IMG/VR virus record: IMGVR_UViG_3300049491_001217
Span: 1-24,971 of that record
Length of the DNA stretch: 24,971 nucleotides
Source of the DNA: a virus
Strand: one strand, 5' to 3'
The notes beneath the pieces are model-generated. The model was not told the DNA's origin, searched no databases, and worked only from the letters and a program-made list of their open reading frames with translations. A program made the translations under genes and the position numbers. Shown here piece by piece: positions 1 to 6,019 of the stretch. How positions within the stretch are numbered: position 1 is the stretch's first letter; the number at the start of each line of letters is the position of its first letter.

Positions 1-306
1 AACAATGCACTATTTAGCAAAAAGAAGAGCATTGATATGGCACATGGAACGCTTGGTTTCCGCACTGGCACGCCTAAGCTGAAACTTATCAAAGGTTTCA
101 CATGGCCATCTGTCACAAATTTACTTAAAAAAATGCTGCCAGATTATGTTAGAACAGTAGATGAGCCAGCCAAAGATAAGCTGCTTGCTGACCGTGAAAA
201 AGTTGAGGTAATGCAACTGATGACTAAGCAAGGCATTGGCTGCGAGGTGGTGCAAGAAGAGAGCTTTTACATTGATCTAAAAAAGGAAGACTTCGCAAGT
301 AACTAA
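1..306 (+). CDS. gam: Mu Gam-like host-nuclease inhibitor, 3' part
   Basis: The frame is open from the first base, so the 5' end lies outside the window; the ATG at 37 is internal, since the residues before it (LFSKKKSIDM) read like the family. The visible stretch, with HGTLGFRTGTPKLK followed by KGFTW, a helical region, and a closing strand pattern (QEESFYIDLKKED), resembles the C-terminal half of the Mu Gam family. Gam binds the ends of double-stranded DNA as a dimer and protects phage DNA from host exonucleases. In Mu it lies in the early operon downstream of the transposition genes, which would put MuA/MuB-type genes to the left of this window. Family assignment is from motif recall and is fairly secure; the N-terminal coiled-coil part cannot be seen. 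Confidence 0.78.
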   Translation, partial: NNALFSKKKSIDMAHGTLGFRTGTPKLKLIKGFTWPSVTNLLKKMLPDYVRTVDEPAKDKLLADREKVEVMQLMTKQGIGCEVVQEESFYIDLKKEDFASN

Positions 307-308
307 AC

Positions 309-716
309 ATGAATAAAACAATGGAAATTTTCAACAAACTAAACCAGCGCCAGCATAAGCTCACCGAGCCTATTGTAAGCATAAGTAAAAGTGGCACCTT
401 TCGATTTAATAAGTCAGCTATACAACATCTATCATTAAACAATGATGACACTGTTACTATTATCAAAAAAGGGGATAGCTTATATATGTCTTTCACTGAA
501 GATGTAAATGGCCTGAAATTAAATGAATATGGCGAAAAAAAGGAATTACAATTCCAACACAAGCTAGCTGCTAATAGTCTTATCAAAGCCATAAACATAA
601 AAGCATATACAGTCTTTAGAACTTTTGAAAAGGATGCCTACCCCATTGAAGGATTTCTAGCTTATAAGCTAATACCCTCACAAATACCCGATAAACTAGC
701 CAAAGTCAAGGCTTAG
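309..716 (+). CDS. hypothetical protein, possible AbrB-like N-terminal domain
   Basis: A 135-residue protein that begins 3 bp after the gam stop and so is probably co-transcribed with it. I do not recognise a family with confidence. Residues 22-60 alternate short strands with a central helix-like segment (SISKSGTFRFNKSAIQHL, then a DDTVTII strand). This loosely recalls the swapped-hairpin AbrB/MazE DNA-binding fold and similar small Bacteroidetes phage proteins. The C-terminal part is mixed, with no signal peptide or membrane segment. The position between gam and the variable-protein genes suggests an early, non-structural role, possibly regulatory; that is inference only. Confidence 0.6.
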   Translation: MNKTMEIFNKLNQRQHKLTEPIVSISKSGTFRFNKSAIQHLSLNNDDTVTIIKKGDSLYMSFTEDVNGLKLNEYGEKKELQFQHKLAANSLIKAINIKAYTVFRTFEKDAYPIEGFLAYKLIPSQIPDKLAKVKA

Positions 717-796
717 GCTACATCCCTAATGGTTCAAGGTGTCTATTAGACTCAGCCACATGGAGCAAACTATTCAAACTTTAAATATCAAAAACA

Positions 797-1288
797 ATGA
801 GTACAACTCAACTAAAAACCCCAGACAACGCGGACATTATTGCCGCCTATCAAACCTCCAATGATGAGGTTAAACAAGTGCTTGAAACCCTTTATGGATC
901 AGAAGGATTCAAACCTTTAAAAATCACCGACCGAGTGAAAACATTCGAGGATGCTTGCTCTATTCAGCCTCTTTCCCAAAACCTGGATATTTTGCTTAGC
1001 TACAATGGCACCGATGCGACATTTTTAGCCGCTCAGGGATTTGCTCAAATGGCTCATATAGCCAAAGTTCTCAATGAAGGCTGGGAGCCTAGCTGGAACA
1101 ACAGTAATGAAAATAAATACTATCCCTGGTTTAAAATGAATTCGGGCTCCGGCCTTTCGTGCAGCGGCTACGATTTCGTTCTCTCGTATACGTCTGTCGG
1201 CTCCCGCCTTGTTTTTAAATCTGCTGAGCTGGCAACCTATGCAGGCAATCAATTCTTAGACATTTACTCAAAATTCTTAACTATCTAA
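797..1288 (+). CDS. variable small protein 1 (DGR-type target candidate)
   Basis: A 163-residue cytosolic protein of a family I associate with Bacteroidetes mobile elements. It has a helical N-terminus with an FEDAC motif, then NEGWEPSWNN and YYPWF (about residues 94-113). A conserved SGSGLS block (116-121) is followed by a 12-residue variable segment (122-133), a conserved VGSRL block (134-138), and a FKSAELATYAGNQF tail. The paralogue at 1300-1680 shares the flanks but differs at 10 of the 12 variable residues. DNA identity is perfect in the 19 bp before and 16 bp after the variable 35 bp, while codons outside differ at third positions. That is what template-directed retrohoming would leave. 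The N-terminal part is about 38 residues longer than in the paralogue. Biochemical function is unknown. An 80-bp gap separates it from the upstream gene, and it may start its own unit. Confidence 0.8.
   Translation: MSTTQLKTPDNADIIAAYQTSNDEVKQVLETLYGSEGFKPLKITDRVKTFEDACSIQPLSQNLDILLSYNGTDATFLAAQGFAQMAHIAKVLNEGWEPSWNNSNENKYYPWFKMNSGSGLSCSGYDFVLSYTSVGSRLVFKSAELATYAGNQFLDIYSKFLTI
1142..1211 (+). repeat. variable repeat VR1 (DGR-like cassette)
   Basis: Left block tcgggctccggcctttcgt (1142-1160), variable core 1161-1195, right block gtcggctcccgccttg (1196-1211). Both flanking blocks are base-for-base identical to VR2. Compared with VR2, 14 of the 35 core bases differ, all at codon positions 1 or 2 and none at a third position. 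Immediately to the right, five of the six codons for the shared Lys-Ser-Ala-Glu-Leu-Ala differ synonymously, so the identical blocks look recently homogenised rather than inherited. Confidence 0.8.
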
Positions 1289-1299
1289 ACTAAAATTCA

Positions 1300-1680
1300 A
1301 TGAACAAAATAAAATCATTCGAGGAAGCCTGCAAGGCCCTCAACATTTCTACGGTTCTGCCCGACTTTTCAATGATTCCGGTAGGCGGCCATTGTGAAGC
1401 TATGTCAGCCCACTATCAACTGGTGATCATCACAGAAGCCCTAAATGAAGGCTGGAAACCAGATTGGAACAACCATAATGAATGGAAGTATTACCCTTGG
1501 TTTGACGTGGAGGCATCAGATGAGTGTCCATCGGGCTCCGGCCTTTCGTACCACGTCCACGTTTGCGATTCCTCGACTACGATTGTCGGCTCCCGCCTTG
1601 CTTTTAAGTCAGCAGAACTGGCGAAATACGCAGGCGAAACGTTCAAACCCCTTTATGAGCAATACTTTTTGATTAAGTAA
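1300..1680 (+). CDS. variable small protein 2 (DGR-type target candidate)
   Basis: A 126-residue paralogue of the preceding protein, starting 11 bp after its stop. It carries the same order of motifs: FEEAC near the N-terminus, NEGWKPDWNN and YYPWF (about residues 50-69), SGSGLS (78-83), a variable block (84-95), VGSRL (96-100), and FKSAELAKYAGETF. The variable block holds Tyr, His, Val, His, Val, Cys, Asp, Ser, Ser, Thr, Thr, Ile, against Cys, Ser, Gly, Tyr, Asp, Phe, Val, Leu, Ser, Tyr, Thr, Ser in the first protein. There is no signal peptide or membrane segment. Its function is unknown. The tandem arrangement with different variable segments suggests two binders or sensors with different specificity, but nothing in the sequence shows the ligand. 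Confidence 0.8.
   Translation: MNKIKSFEEACKALNISTVLPDFSMIPVGGHCEAMSAHYQLVIITEALNEGWKPDWNNHNEWKYYPWFDVEASDECPSGSGLSYHVHVCDSSTTIVGSRLAFKSAELAKYAGETFKPLYEQYFLIK
1531..1600 (+). repeat. variable repeat VR2 (DGR-like cassette)
   Basis: The same architecture as VR1: left block 1531-1549, core 1550-1584, right block 1585-1600, with identical core length. Every VR1/VR2 difference can be derived from a common template by changing only adenines. The implied template codons in order are TAC, AAC, GAC, AAC, GAT, TAC, GAT, AAC, TCG, AAT, ACG, AAT. AAY-type codons are typical of DGR templates because adenine mutagenesis at their first two positions samples many residues without creating stops. Confidence 0.8.
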
Positions 1681-1721
1681 ATGATTGGGTTGTGCTCAAG
1701 TATGCTGACTGGTGTTGCAGG

Positions 1722-1760
1722 TCAGGCTCCGGCCTTTCGTACAACGACTACGATTACGTA
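1722..1760 (+). repeat. truncated template-like copy of the VR cassette
   Basis: The left block recurs at 1722-1740 with one mismatch (a for g at 1724), followed by 1741-1759, which aligns with the first 19 core bases of VR1 and VR2. It carries A at 6 of the 8 positions where VR1 and VR2 differ and matches all 11 positions where they agree, as expected for a DGR template repeat. The two exceptions are T. Homology stops near 1760 and the right-hand block is missing, so this is either a decayed template or a broken third target. A short frame (about 1683-1790) runs through it, encoding SGSGLS followed by an Asn/Asp/Tyr-rich stretch, and ends just before the next gene's ATG. Confidence 0.65.
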
Positions 1761-1791
1761 AAAGAAAACGAAAGACTTGAATTCACCTGAT

Positions 1792-2253
1792 ATGAGCAGC
1801 ATTACACCTAATCAACTCAGCCAGTTTCATGCGGTATTAAATCGCCTGGGGCTTATGCCGTGGAAGGTTGACTATGTTATTGATGCAACCGCAGGCCGTG
1901 AAACCAGCAGCAAAGAACTAAGTATAGATGAAGCTCGCATTCTTATATCCAGGTTAAACCGGGAAGGTGATTTTCTGAGTTGCAAGCCTGATGAAGTGCA
2001 ACCTATCACCATGCCTTCAGTACCAGCGGCTCACCCGTTTGACAAGATGCGTAAAAAAGTAATTGCATGTTTCCGTGAACTTGGATACAACAAGGATGAG
2101 AAAGCCGATATGACACGAATACAGGCCACTTTAATCAAGCACTGGGGTAAGAGGTTGAATGATTATCATAAAGCCGACCTGGTTAAAATTATTGCCGTTC
2201 TGGATAAGGAATGGATACCACATTACCTGCTGAAGAAAGGAGACAGCCAATGA
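1792..2253 (+). CDS. gemA: GemA-like (Mu gp16) regulatory protein
   Basis: 153 residues from the ATG at 1792; a TTG at 1777 would add five residues but lies inside the truncated cassette copy. The C-terminal half fits the Mu gp16/GemA (DUF1018) family: DKMRKKVIACFRELGY, then an acidic loop, MTRIQATLIKHWGKRLNDY, and a final amphipathic helix. In Mu, GemA affects host DNA supercoiling and gene expression and sits in the semi-essential early region, consistent with its position after gam. The N-terminal half (residues 1-80) is less typical and may carry a separate small domain. The stop overlaps the next start (ATGA), so the two are translationally coupled. Confidence 0.68.
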   Translation: MSSITPNQLSQFHAVLNRLGLMPWKVDYVIDATAGRETSSKELSIDEARILISRLNREGDFLSCKPDEVQPITMPSVPAAHPFDKMRKKVIACFRELGYNKDEKADMTRIQATLIKHWGKRLNDYHKADLVKIIAVLDKEWIPHYLLKKGDSQ

Positions 2254-2447
2254 CCGCAGGAGAATTTGCAAAGATCGTGGCCGAAATGAGGGCCTACCAG
2301 GTAAGGTATTTCAAAACCCGCAATACGCTATACCAAAAGAAAGCAATAGCTCTGGAGCGACTGGTTGATGATCTGCTGGAAGATCGGGGGCTGACTCACA
2401 AGCTAGAGGAACCAGCATCACAAACAAATCAAAAGGAACTGTTTTAA
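2250..2447 (+). CDS. small Mu-like early protein, helical
   Basis: A 65-residue protein starting at the ATG that overlaps the gemA stop (ATGA at 2250-2253). An earlier in-frame ATG at 2211 would overlap gemA by 43 bp and is less likely. The sequence is almost all helical and highly charged (VAEMRAYQVRYFKTRN, then ALERLVDDLLEDRG), similar to short proteins found next to gemA in Bacteroidetes Mu-like elements. There is no membrane segment. Function is unknown; size, charge and coupling suggest a DNA- or protein-binding accessory factor of the early region. Confidence 0.65.
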   Translation: MTAGEFAKIVAEMRAYQVRYFKTRNTLYQKKAIALERLVDDLLEDRGLTHKLEEPASQTNQKELF

Positions 2448-2449
2448 AC

Positions 2450-2788
2450 ATGGAAAAATATAGTTACAAATTTAATAATACCGTGGACGCAACCACGTTT
2501 AGTGATATTCTGATGATGGCACTAGATCATGCCCCAGCTGATCGGTATGAGGCTGTGGCACTTGCTACCATTCGAGAGCTTCATTTTCGCTTGAGCCAGC
2601 AAACAGCAAAAGCCATGTTTAGCGGTAAGGATAAACTGTCATTTCTGTTTACCTACACAGAGGCACAGAGCATACTGATTGCTTACCAGGAAGGCTGGAT
2701 GTATGGAGTTTCTGCTTACGCTACTAATGTAATGATTGGTGTAAGTGGGTTTTTAGATCAAAAAACAGCTTTTCCATCATGCTACTAA
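2450..2788 (+). CDS. hypothetical protein
   Basis: A 112-residue protein starting 2 bp after the previous stop and overlapping the next gene by 10 bp, so it belongs to the early operon. I recognise no domain. It appears mostly alpha-helical, with a central segment (HAPADRYEAVALATIRELHFRLSQ up to about residue 51) followed by helices containing AQSILIAYQEGWMYG. The C-terminus is moderately hydrophobic (YATNVMIGVSGFL) but too short and polar for a clear membrane anchor. No catalytic motif is visible. It may be one of the many small non-essential early genes of Mu-like phages. Confidence 0.6.
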   Translation: MEKYSYKFNNTVDATTFSDILMMALDHAPADRYEAVALATIRELHFRLSQQTAKAMFSGKDKLSFLFTYTEAQSILIAYQEGWMYGVSAYATNVMIGVSGFLDQKTAFPSCY

Positions 2789-3465
2789 AAAAGTATATAA
2801 TCACATCAGAAAAGTTTGAAGGTTTCCTGATTATGACCTACCAGGACGGGCTGTTTAAATCTTGTATAAATGAGATTAAAACACCGATTAAACGGGAGGT
2901 ATGGGATTCGTTCAGGATCAATATGCCCTTCAGGGAGGAGCTGTTGAAGGGTCTGCAACATCATGGCCTGAAAGTTTGCGAAAAGGAGTATGATTTGAGC
3001 AGCATGGAAGAGCAAGAGAAACCCGGATACGAGCGTGTAAAGCTGTTCTGCCAAATATTTGAGGAGATGAAAGGCAGAAAATACAAAGTATATGCTGGTG
3101 AAGGGAAAAAGATACAGCTTGTGCCAGTTACAGAGGCCATCATCCGCTACTATTTCCGTAGCACAAACTTTCTATGGCATACCAAATGGAGCATCAGTAA
3201 CCTCGTCAAATTTTGGAATGAGCTGCAAACGGAAATGGCTGAAGGCAAACCAGCCATGAGATTCCCAGACTATTACAGCCCTGAATATGTTGCACAATTG
3301 CTGCCAGCACAAGTGCCATACTACCATCAGCACTTGATTAAAAAGGGGTTGATTCCGGTGCGCAATTCCTTCAATGAAATAGTGGCTTTTAAAGCCAATG
3401 TCACTATTGGTGACTTTCTTAAAAAAGACGATAGCGGATTAACTATAAAAGACCCCAAAAAATGA
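2779..3465 (+). CDS. hypothetical early-region protein
   Basis: 228 residues, overlapping the previous gene by 10 bp and the next by 4 bp (ATGA at 3462-3465), so translation is probably coupled through this run. The protein is rich in Lys, Glu and aromatic residues, with no signal peptide, membrane helix or recognisable catalytic motif. A central part (about residues 100-150) contains KYKVYAGEGKKIQLVPVTEA, followed by an aromatic-rich segment (YYFRSTNFLWHTKWS). The position, just before a small HTH-type gene, suggests an early or middle function. I cannot assign a family. Confidence 0.6.
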   Translation: MLLKKYIITSEKFEGFLIMTYQDGLFKSCINEIKTPIKREVWDSFRINMPFREELLKGLQHHGLKVCEKEYDLSSMEEQEKPGYERVKLFCQIFEEMKGRKYKVYAGEGKKIQLVPVTEAIIRYYFRSTNFLWHTKWSISNLVKFWNELQTEMAEGKPAMRFPDYYSPEYVAQLLPAQVPYYHQHLIKKGLIPVRNSFNEIVAFKANVTIGDFLKKDDSGLTIKDPKK

Positions 3466-3644
3466 GTAGAAAATCTGAGCTGTTGAACAAAAGGAATGAT
3501 CGTTTGAAAGCCAGGTATAAAGAGCTGGCTTCTCAAAAAATAAAGGGGAAGCGTAAATATACCTATGGCTATATCCTTGAGATGCTTAGCGATGAGTTTT
3601 TCCTATCAGCAGACTGGATTGGGCAAATATTAACTACCAAGTAA
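3462..3644 (+). CDS. small HTH-like protein, possible middle/late regulator
   Basis: 60 residues, very basic at the N-terminus (SRKSELLNKRNDRLKARYKEL), followed by KRKYTYGYILEMLSDEFFLSADWIGQIL. The last part has the spacing of a helix-turn-helix (helix, LSDEFFLS turn, recognition-type helix). It resembles small Bacteroidetes phage and transposon proteins with an LSxEFFLSxxxI pattern. It is the last gene of the early run, directly before the fibre genes. In Mu that position is occupied by the Mor and C activators of middle and late transcription, so a similar job is plausible. That functional link is by position only; no sequence similarity to Mor or C is claimed. Confidence 0.6.
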   Translation: MSRKSELLNKRNDRLKARYKELASQKIKGKRKYTYGYILEMLSDEFFLSADWIGQILTTK

Positions 3645-3654
3645 TTTATATAAC

Positions 3655-4008
3655 ATGGAAACTTTATATATAGGAGAAGACAAAACCATCTACTTCGACC
3701 TTCTTGACAAAGATGGTGAACCCTTAAACTTCGCTGACCTGATTGATATGGTCGTCATATTGTCCATCAACAATATTGAAGTAGCCAAATACAGCAAGGT
3801 TGAGGCTGAAGGGTTTGAACCTGTTACAGCAGGGGAAACCGTAACTGAAGCTAAGATTATTCTTACATCTGACAAAACCAGTGATTTCAATACAGGGCTC
3901 CTGCAAATGCAGATTGACTTGGTTATTGAAGATTCAGACTATGTAAATGGTCGCAAAGACCGTGAAGTTGCGGACTTATTCCGCGTCAGGAAAGGAGTTG
4001 CATCATGA
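3655..4008 (+). CDS. fibre/baseplate-associated protein, BppU-N-like
   Basis: 117 residues, predicted all-beta. It opens with YIGEDKTIYFDLLDKDGEPLNF and contains alternating strands with a TSDFNTGLLQMQIDLVIED segment near the C-terminus. This layout (an opening strand with Asp-Gly-x-Pro and Ig-like spacing) recalls the N-terminal domain of phage baseplate upper proteins that anchor fibres. It overlaps the following collagen-like gene by 4 bp (ATGA at 4005-4008), which supports a fibre-anchoring role. It starts after a 10-bp A/T-rich gap. The assignment is from fold-like pattern and neighbourhood, not from a conserved catalytic motif. Confidence 0.55.
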   Translation: METLYIGEDKTIYFDLLDKDGEPLNFADLIDMVVILSINNIEVAKYSKVEAEGFEPVTAGETVTEAKIILTSDKTSDFNTGLLQMQIDLVIEDSDYVNGRKDREVADLFRVRKGVAS

Positions 4009-4898
4009 GTGTAATTGTTAGAGTAAAGCCCCGCAGCTCATTTAAAACAAGGGTTCAGGACAATGTCAAAGTTGTAACTGAATTGGCTGTTGGCCCTAAA
4101 GGTGATGAAGGAGCAGATGGTAAAACGCTCAGAAATGGCTCAGGAATTCCTTCAAATGGCCTTGGAGCAGATGGTGATTTTTATATTGACACCACTAATT
4201 GGGTAGCTTATGGCCCCAAAGCATCAGGAGCATGGCCTACTGGTCACTCAATGACAGGGCCACAAGGAGCCACAGGAAATACAGGAGCAACTGGAGCCAC
4301 AGGAAACGCTGGAGCAGATGGTAAAACGCTCAGAAATGGCTCAGGAATTCCTTCAAATGGCCTTGGAGCAAATGGTGATTTCTACATTGACACCACCTCA
4401 AGGTACATTTATGGCCCCAAAGCATCAGGAGCATGGCCTACTGGCGTTTCACTTGGCAATATTGTTTTAGGTCAAAACTCAGCTCCCCTTACTGTTGGTA
4501 ATACAACCGCTCTGACTTTACTGGCAAGTATTATTGTTCCGCCAGGATTGTTAGCAGTTGGAGACAGCATACAAGTTGAGTATATTTGGAATTGCAACAA
4601 TAATGCTAATGCGAAAGCTCCCAATCTGTATGTGAATGGTACGGTTGGTCCAGTCCAAAATGATAGTTTAGCTAATAACCAATATTTACAAAAAATAGTC
4701 ATTTTCAAGGTGGTATCCTCCACACTTCTGAAGTGTATTGCTTTGGCTAACAGCAGTTATTCAGCTACCGGGTTGAATGCGAGTACTGCTACTGTTAATA
4801 TATCCAATACAATCACCATAGATTTTAAAGGACAAAAAGCGGTTGCTGGAGATACCTTGATACTTGAACATTATTGCATCAGAGTAATTAAATCTTAA
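4005..4898 (+). CDS. collagen-like tail fibre protein
   Basis: 297 residues. Domain order: a basic N-terminus (1-24), a short Gly-x-x stretch (GPKGDEGADG), a module reading DGKTLRNGSGIPSNGLG to GPKASGAWPTG, a collagen-like run (GPQGATGNTGATGATGNAG), a second copy of the module, and a C-terminal beta-rich domain (about residues 150-297) ending in a CIRVIKS-type strand. Gly-x-y repeats with interspersed GDFYIDT and YGPK motifs are common in trimeric phage fibres of Bacteroidetes, where the C-terminal domain makes host contact. The two modules are nearly identical in DNA (see the repeat entries). It overlaps the preceding gene by 4 bp. Confidence 0.75.
   Translation: MSVIVRVKPRSSFKTRVQDNVKVVTELAVGPKGDEGADGKTLRNGSGIPSNGLGADGDFYIDTTNWVAYGPKASGAWPTGHSMTGPQGATGNTGATGATGNAGADGKTLRNGSGIPSNGLGANGDFYIDTTSRYIYGPKASGAWPTGVSLGNIVLGQNSAPLTVGNTTALTLLASIIVPPGLLAVGDSIQVEYIWNCNNNANAKAPNLYVNGTVGPVQNDSLANNQYLQKIVIFKVVSSTLLKCIALANSSYSATGLNASTATVNISNTITIDFKGQKAVAGDTLILEHYCIRVIKS
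4110..4243 (+). repeat. fibre module repeat, copy 1
   Basis: A 134-bp segment repeated at 4311-4444 with the same length. The two copies are almost identical except for a 13-bp patch after the shared attgacaccac (copy 1 encodes TNWVAY, copy 2 TSRYIY) and a few single changes. It encodes the DGKTLRNG to GAWPTG module of the collagen-like fibre. Confidence 0.85.
4311..4444 (+). repeat. fibre module repeat, copy 2
   Basis: Second copy of the fibre module, separated from the first by a 67-bp segment encoding the Gly-x-y collagen-like run. The high DNA identity implies recent duplication or gene conversion. It could allow module gain or loss by recombination. Confidence 0.85.
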
Positions 4899-4911
4899 CA
4901 TAAATAAATAT

Positions 4912-5058
4912 ATGAAATATCAATTGATTGATCCGGAAACCAATGAAAGCAGCTTTGTAGATGAACTTCCATCAGTTATTGCACCTGGCACACGCATATT
5001 TGTTTTAAATGCTGATGGGATCACCTATGTTGAAATTTTTGACTGGAAAACCATTTAA
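4912..5058 (+). CDS. small hypothetical protein (48 aa)
   Basis: A short frame from the ATG at 4912 to TAA at 5056-5058, preceded by an A/T-rich leader. It begins MKYQLIDPETNESSF and ends YVEIFDWKTI. It fills the gap between the fibre gene and the lipoprotein gene in the same orientation with only short spacers, which supports it being real. It is acidic and probably beta-rich, with no membrane segment. Function is unknown; its place right after a fibre gene could mean a small fibre-assembly or cap protein, but nothing in the sequence shows it. Confidence 0.5.
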   Translation: MKYQLIDPETNESSFVDELPSVIAPGTRIFVLNADGITYVEIFDWKTI

Positions 5059-5066
5059 TTTGCATC

Positions 5067-5483
5067 ATGACGAAACTATTTTTATTTATCCCAATAGCGG
5101 TTATATGCTGCTGCCAGAAGCCAAAAACTGTCACCAATACGGTGACTAATACTGTTACCAATACGGTTGTTAAAAATTGCAGGCAAGTTAAGGGGCAAAG
5201 TCTTGACAAGGATGGTAATATTGGCACTGAATGGGTGAACTATTACACTGGCAACAGACTTGATAGTTCTGTATATTCTATGAAAAATAAACCTTACTTA
5301 TCAAAAGTTTTTACAGAAATCACAGCCGCTGAAAGGACTTGGATTAGCTATGATGGCAGTCACATTGCGAATGGAACAACTGGCAAGGAAATCATTGATA
5401 ACAATGGCAACGTGATTGAATCCTGGGCATGGTCAAATGGCCAGTTTTCCTATCACCAGGTTTTTACTTTCAACTGTGATTAA
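5067..5483 (+). CDS. predicted lipoprotein with TVTN repeats
   Basis: 138 residues. The N-terminus MTKLFLFIPIAVICCCQK is a short signal sequence ending in a cysteine cluster typical of a lipobox, so the product is probably a lipid-anchored envelope protein. Residues about 21-35 are a tandem TVTN repeat encoded by 12-bp units (5127-5171), likely an extended linker. The rest has alternating Gly/Asn turns and strands (YYTGNRLDSSVYS, WISYDGSHIANGTTG, NNGNVIESWAWSNG), somewhat like beta-hairpin repeat proteins. A phage-encoded lipoprotein beside fibre genes could act in superinfection exclusion or lysis; this is a guess. Its stop overlaps that of the convergent gene, with no terminator between them. 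Confidence 0.65.
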   Translation: MTKLFLFIPIAVICCCQKPKTVTNTVTNTVTNTVVKNCRQVKGQSLDKDGNIGTEWVNYYTGNRLDSSVYSMKNKPYLSKVFTEITAAERTWISYDGSHIANGTTGKEIIDNNGNVIESWAWSNGQFSYHQVFTFNCD

Positions 5484-6019
5484 GGAGTTACTATTTTAGT
5501 AGTGGTAATCGTTTTATCCCGCTGCTCTTTCAATTCAGCAGTAGCCTCAACATATCTCTTTTTAATAGCCGCAGCCTCATCGTAAATGGTGAGGCTGTAT
5601 GCTTCCTGCATTACCCATAAAGCATCGTGGTTGGTATCCTGGACTGATTGTATCCGATCCATAGATGAAGCCAGAGCTTTGCCAGCCTCATCTCTTGCAA
5701 CCCATCCCTGAACTGCTACATAAACGCTTTCAACGAAGCTCAGGAATTCAAGGCCATCAATTACCTCAGACGTTGTTGAGCTGTAGCTTTCAAGCCCAAT
5801 GTGGAGCCTGATGGTAGCCTTCCCATCCTGAATATTGGTGCTGTTGCTTGTCCAGTCCACAGGCATGAATTCAATCAGTACGGCTGGGAATATGATGATA
5901 TCCTCTTCACTTTCATTGTCCTTGAGGTTTTGAAACTGATTGTTAAACAGGTCAATTGTACCTACTCCTACTATCTGGGTAGAAAGGTATTTTTTCAGGG
6001 ATTTATATACTTGAATCAT
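5480..6019 (-). CDS. Mu gp37-like (DUF1834-like) tail/neck protein
   Basis: 179 residues, last gene of the minus-strand packaging module; its ATG overlaps the upstream gpG-like stop by 4 bp. The N-terminus (VYKSLKKYLSTQI, then VGVGTIDLFNNQF) and the central ATIRLHIGLESY and YDEAAAI strands match the pattern of phage tail-terminator or neck proteins placed after the gpG-type gene in Mu-like phages. Such proteins join the finished tail to the head. A charged C-terminal tail (about 155-179) is probably helical. The family call rests on gene order and general pattern more than on invariant motifs. Confidence 0.5.
   Translation of the reverse strand: MIQVYKSLKKYLSTQIVGVGTIDLFNNQFQNLKDNESEEDIIIFPAVLIEFMPVDWTSNSTNIQDGKATIRLHIGLESYSSTTSEVIDGLEFLSFVESVYVAVQGWVARDEAGKALASSMDRIQSVQDTNHDALWVMQEAYSLTIYDEAAAIKKRYVEATAELKEQRDKTITTTKIVTP

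Noticed and set aside
83-89. Terminase Walker A deviation (RGSAKST, residues 83-89) as a sign of inactivation
   Set aside because: Ala in place of the usual Gly before Lys-Ser is, as far as I recall, frequent in Mu-like terminases, and the other motifs are intact. The coordinates given here are residue numbers in the terminase at 9791-11344.
1445-1672. Second frame over the variable-protein gene (75 residues)
   Set aside because: It lies wholly inside the conserved frame of the variable protein and has a low-complexity, Arg/Ser-rich product.
4000-4898. Fibre gene as a DGR target
   Set aside because: The differences between its two modules are not confined to adenine-derived or codon position 1/2 sites, and the conserved flanking blocks of VR1/VR2 are absent.
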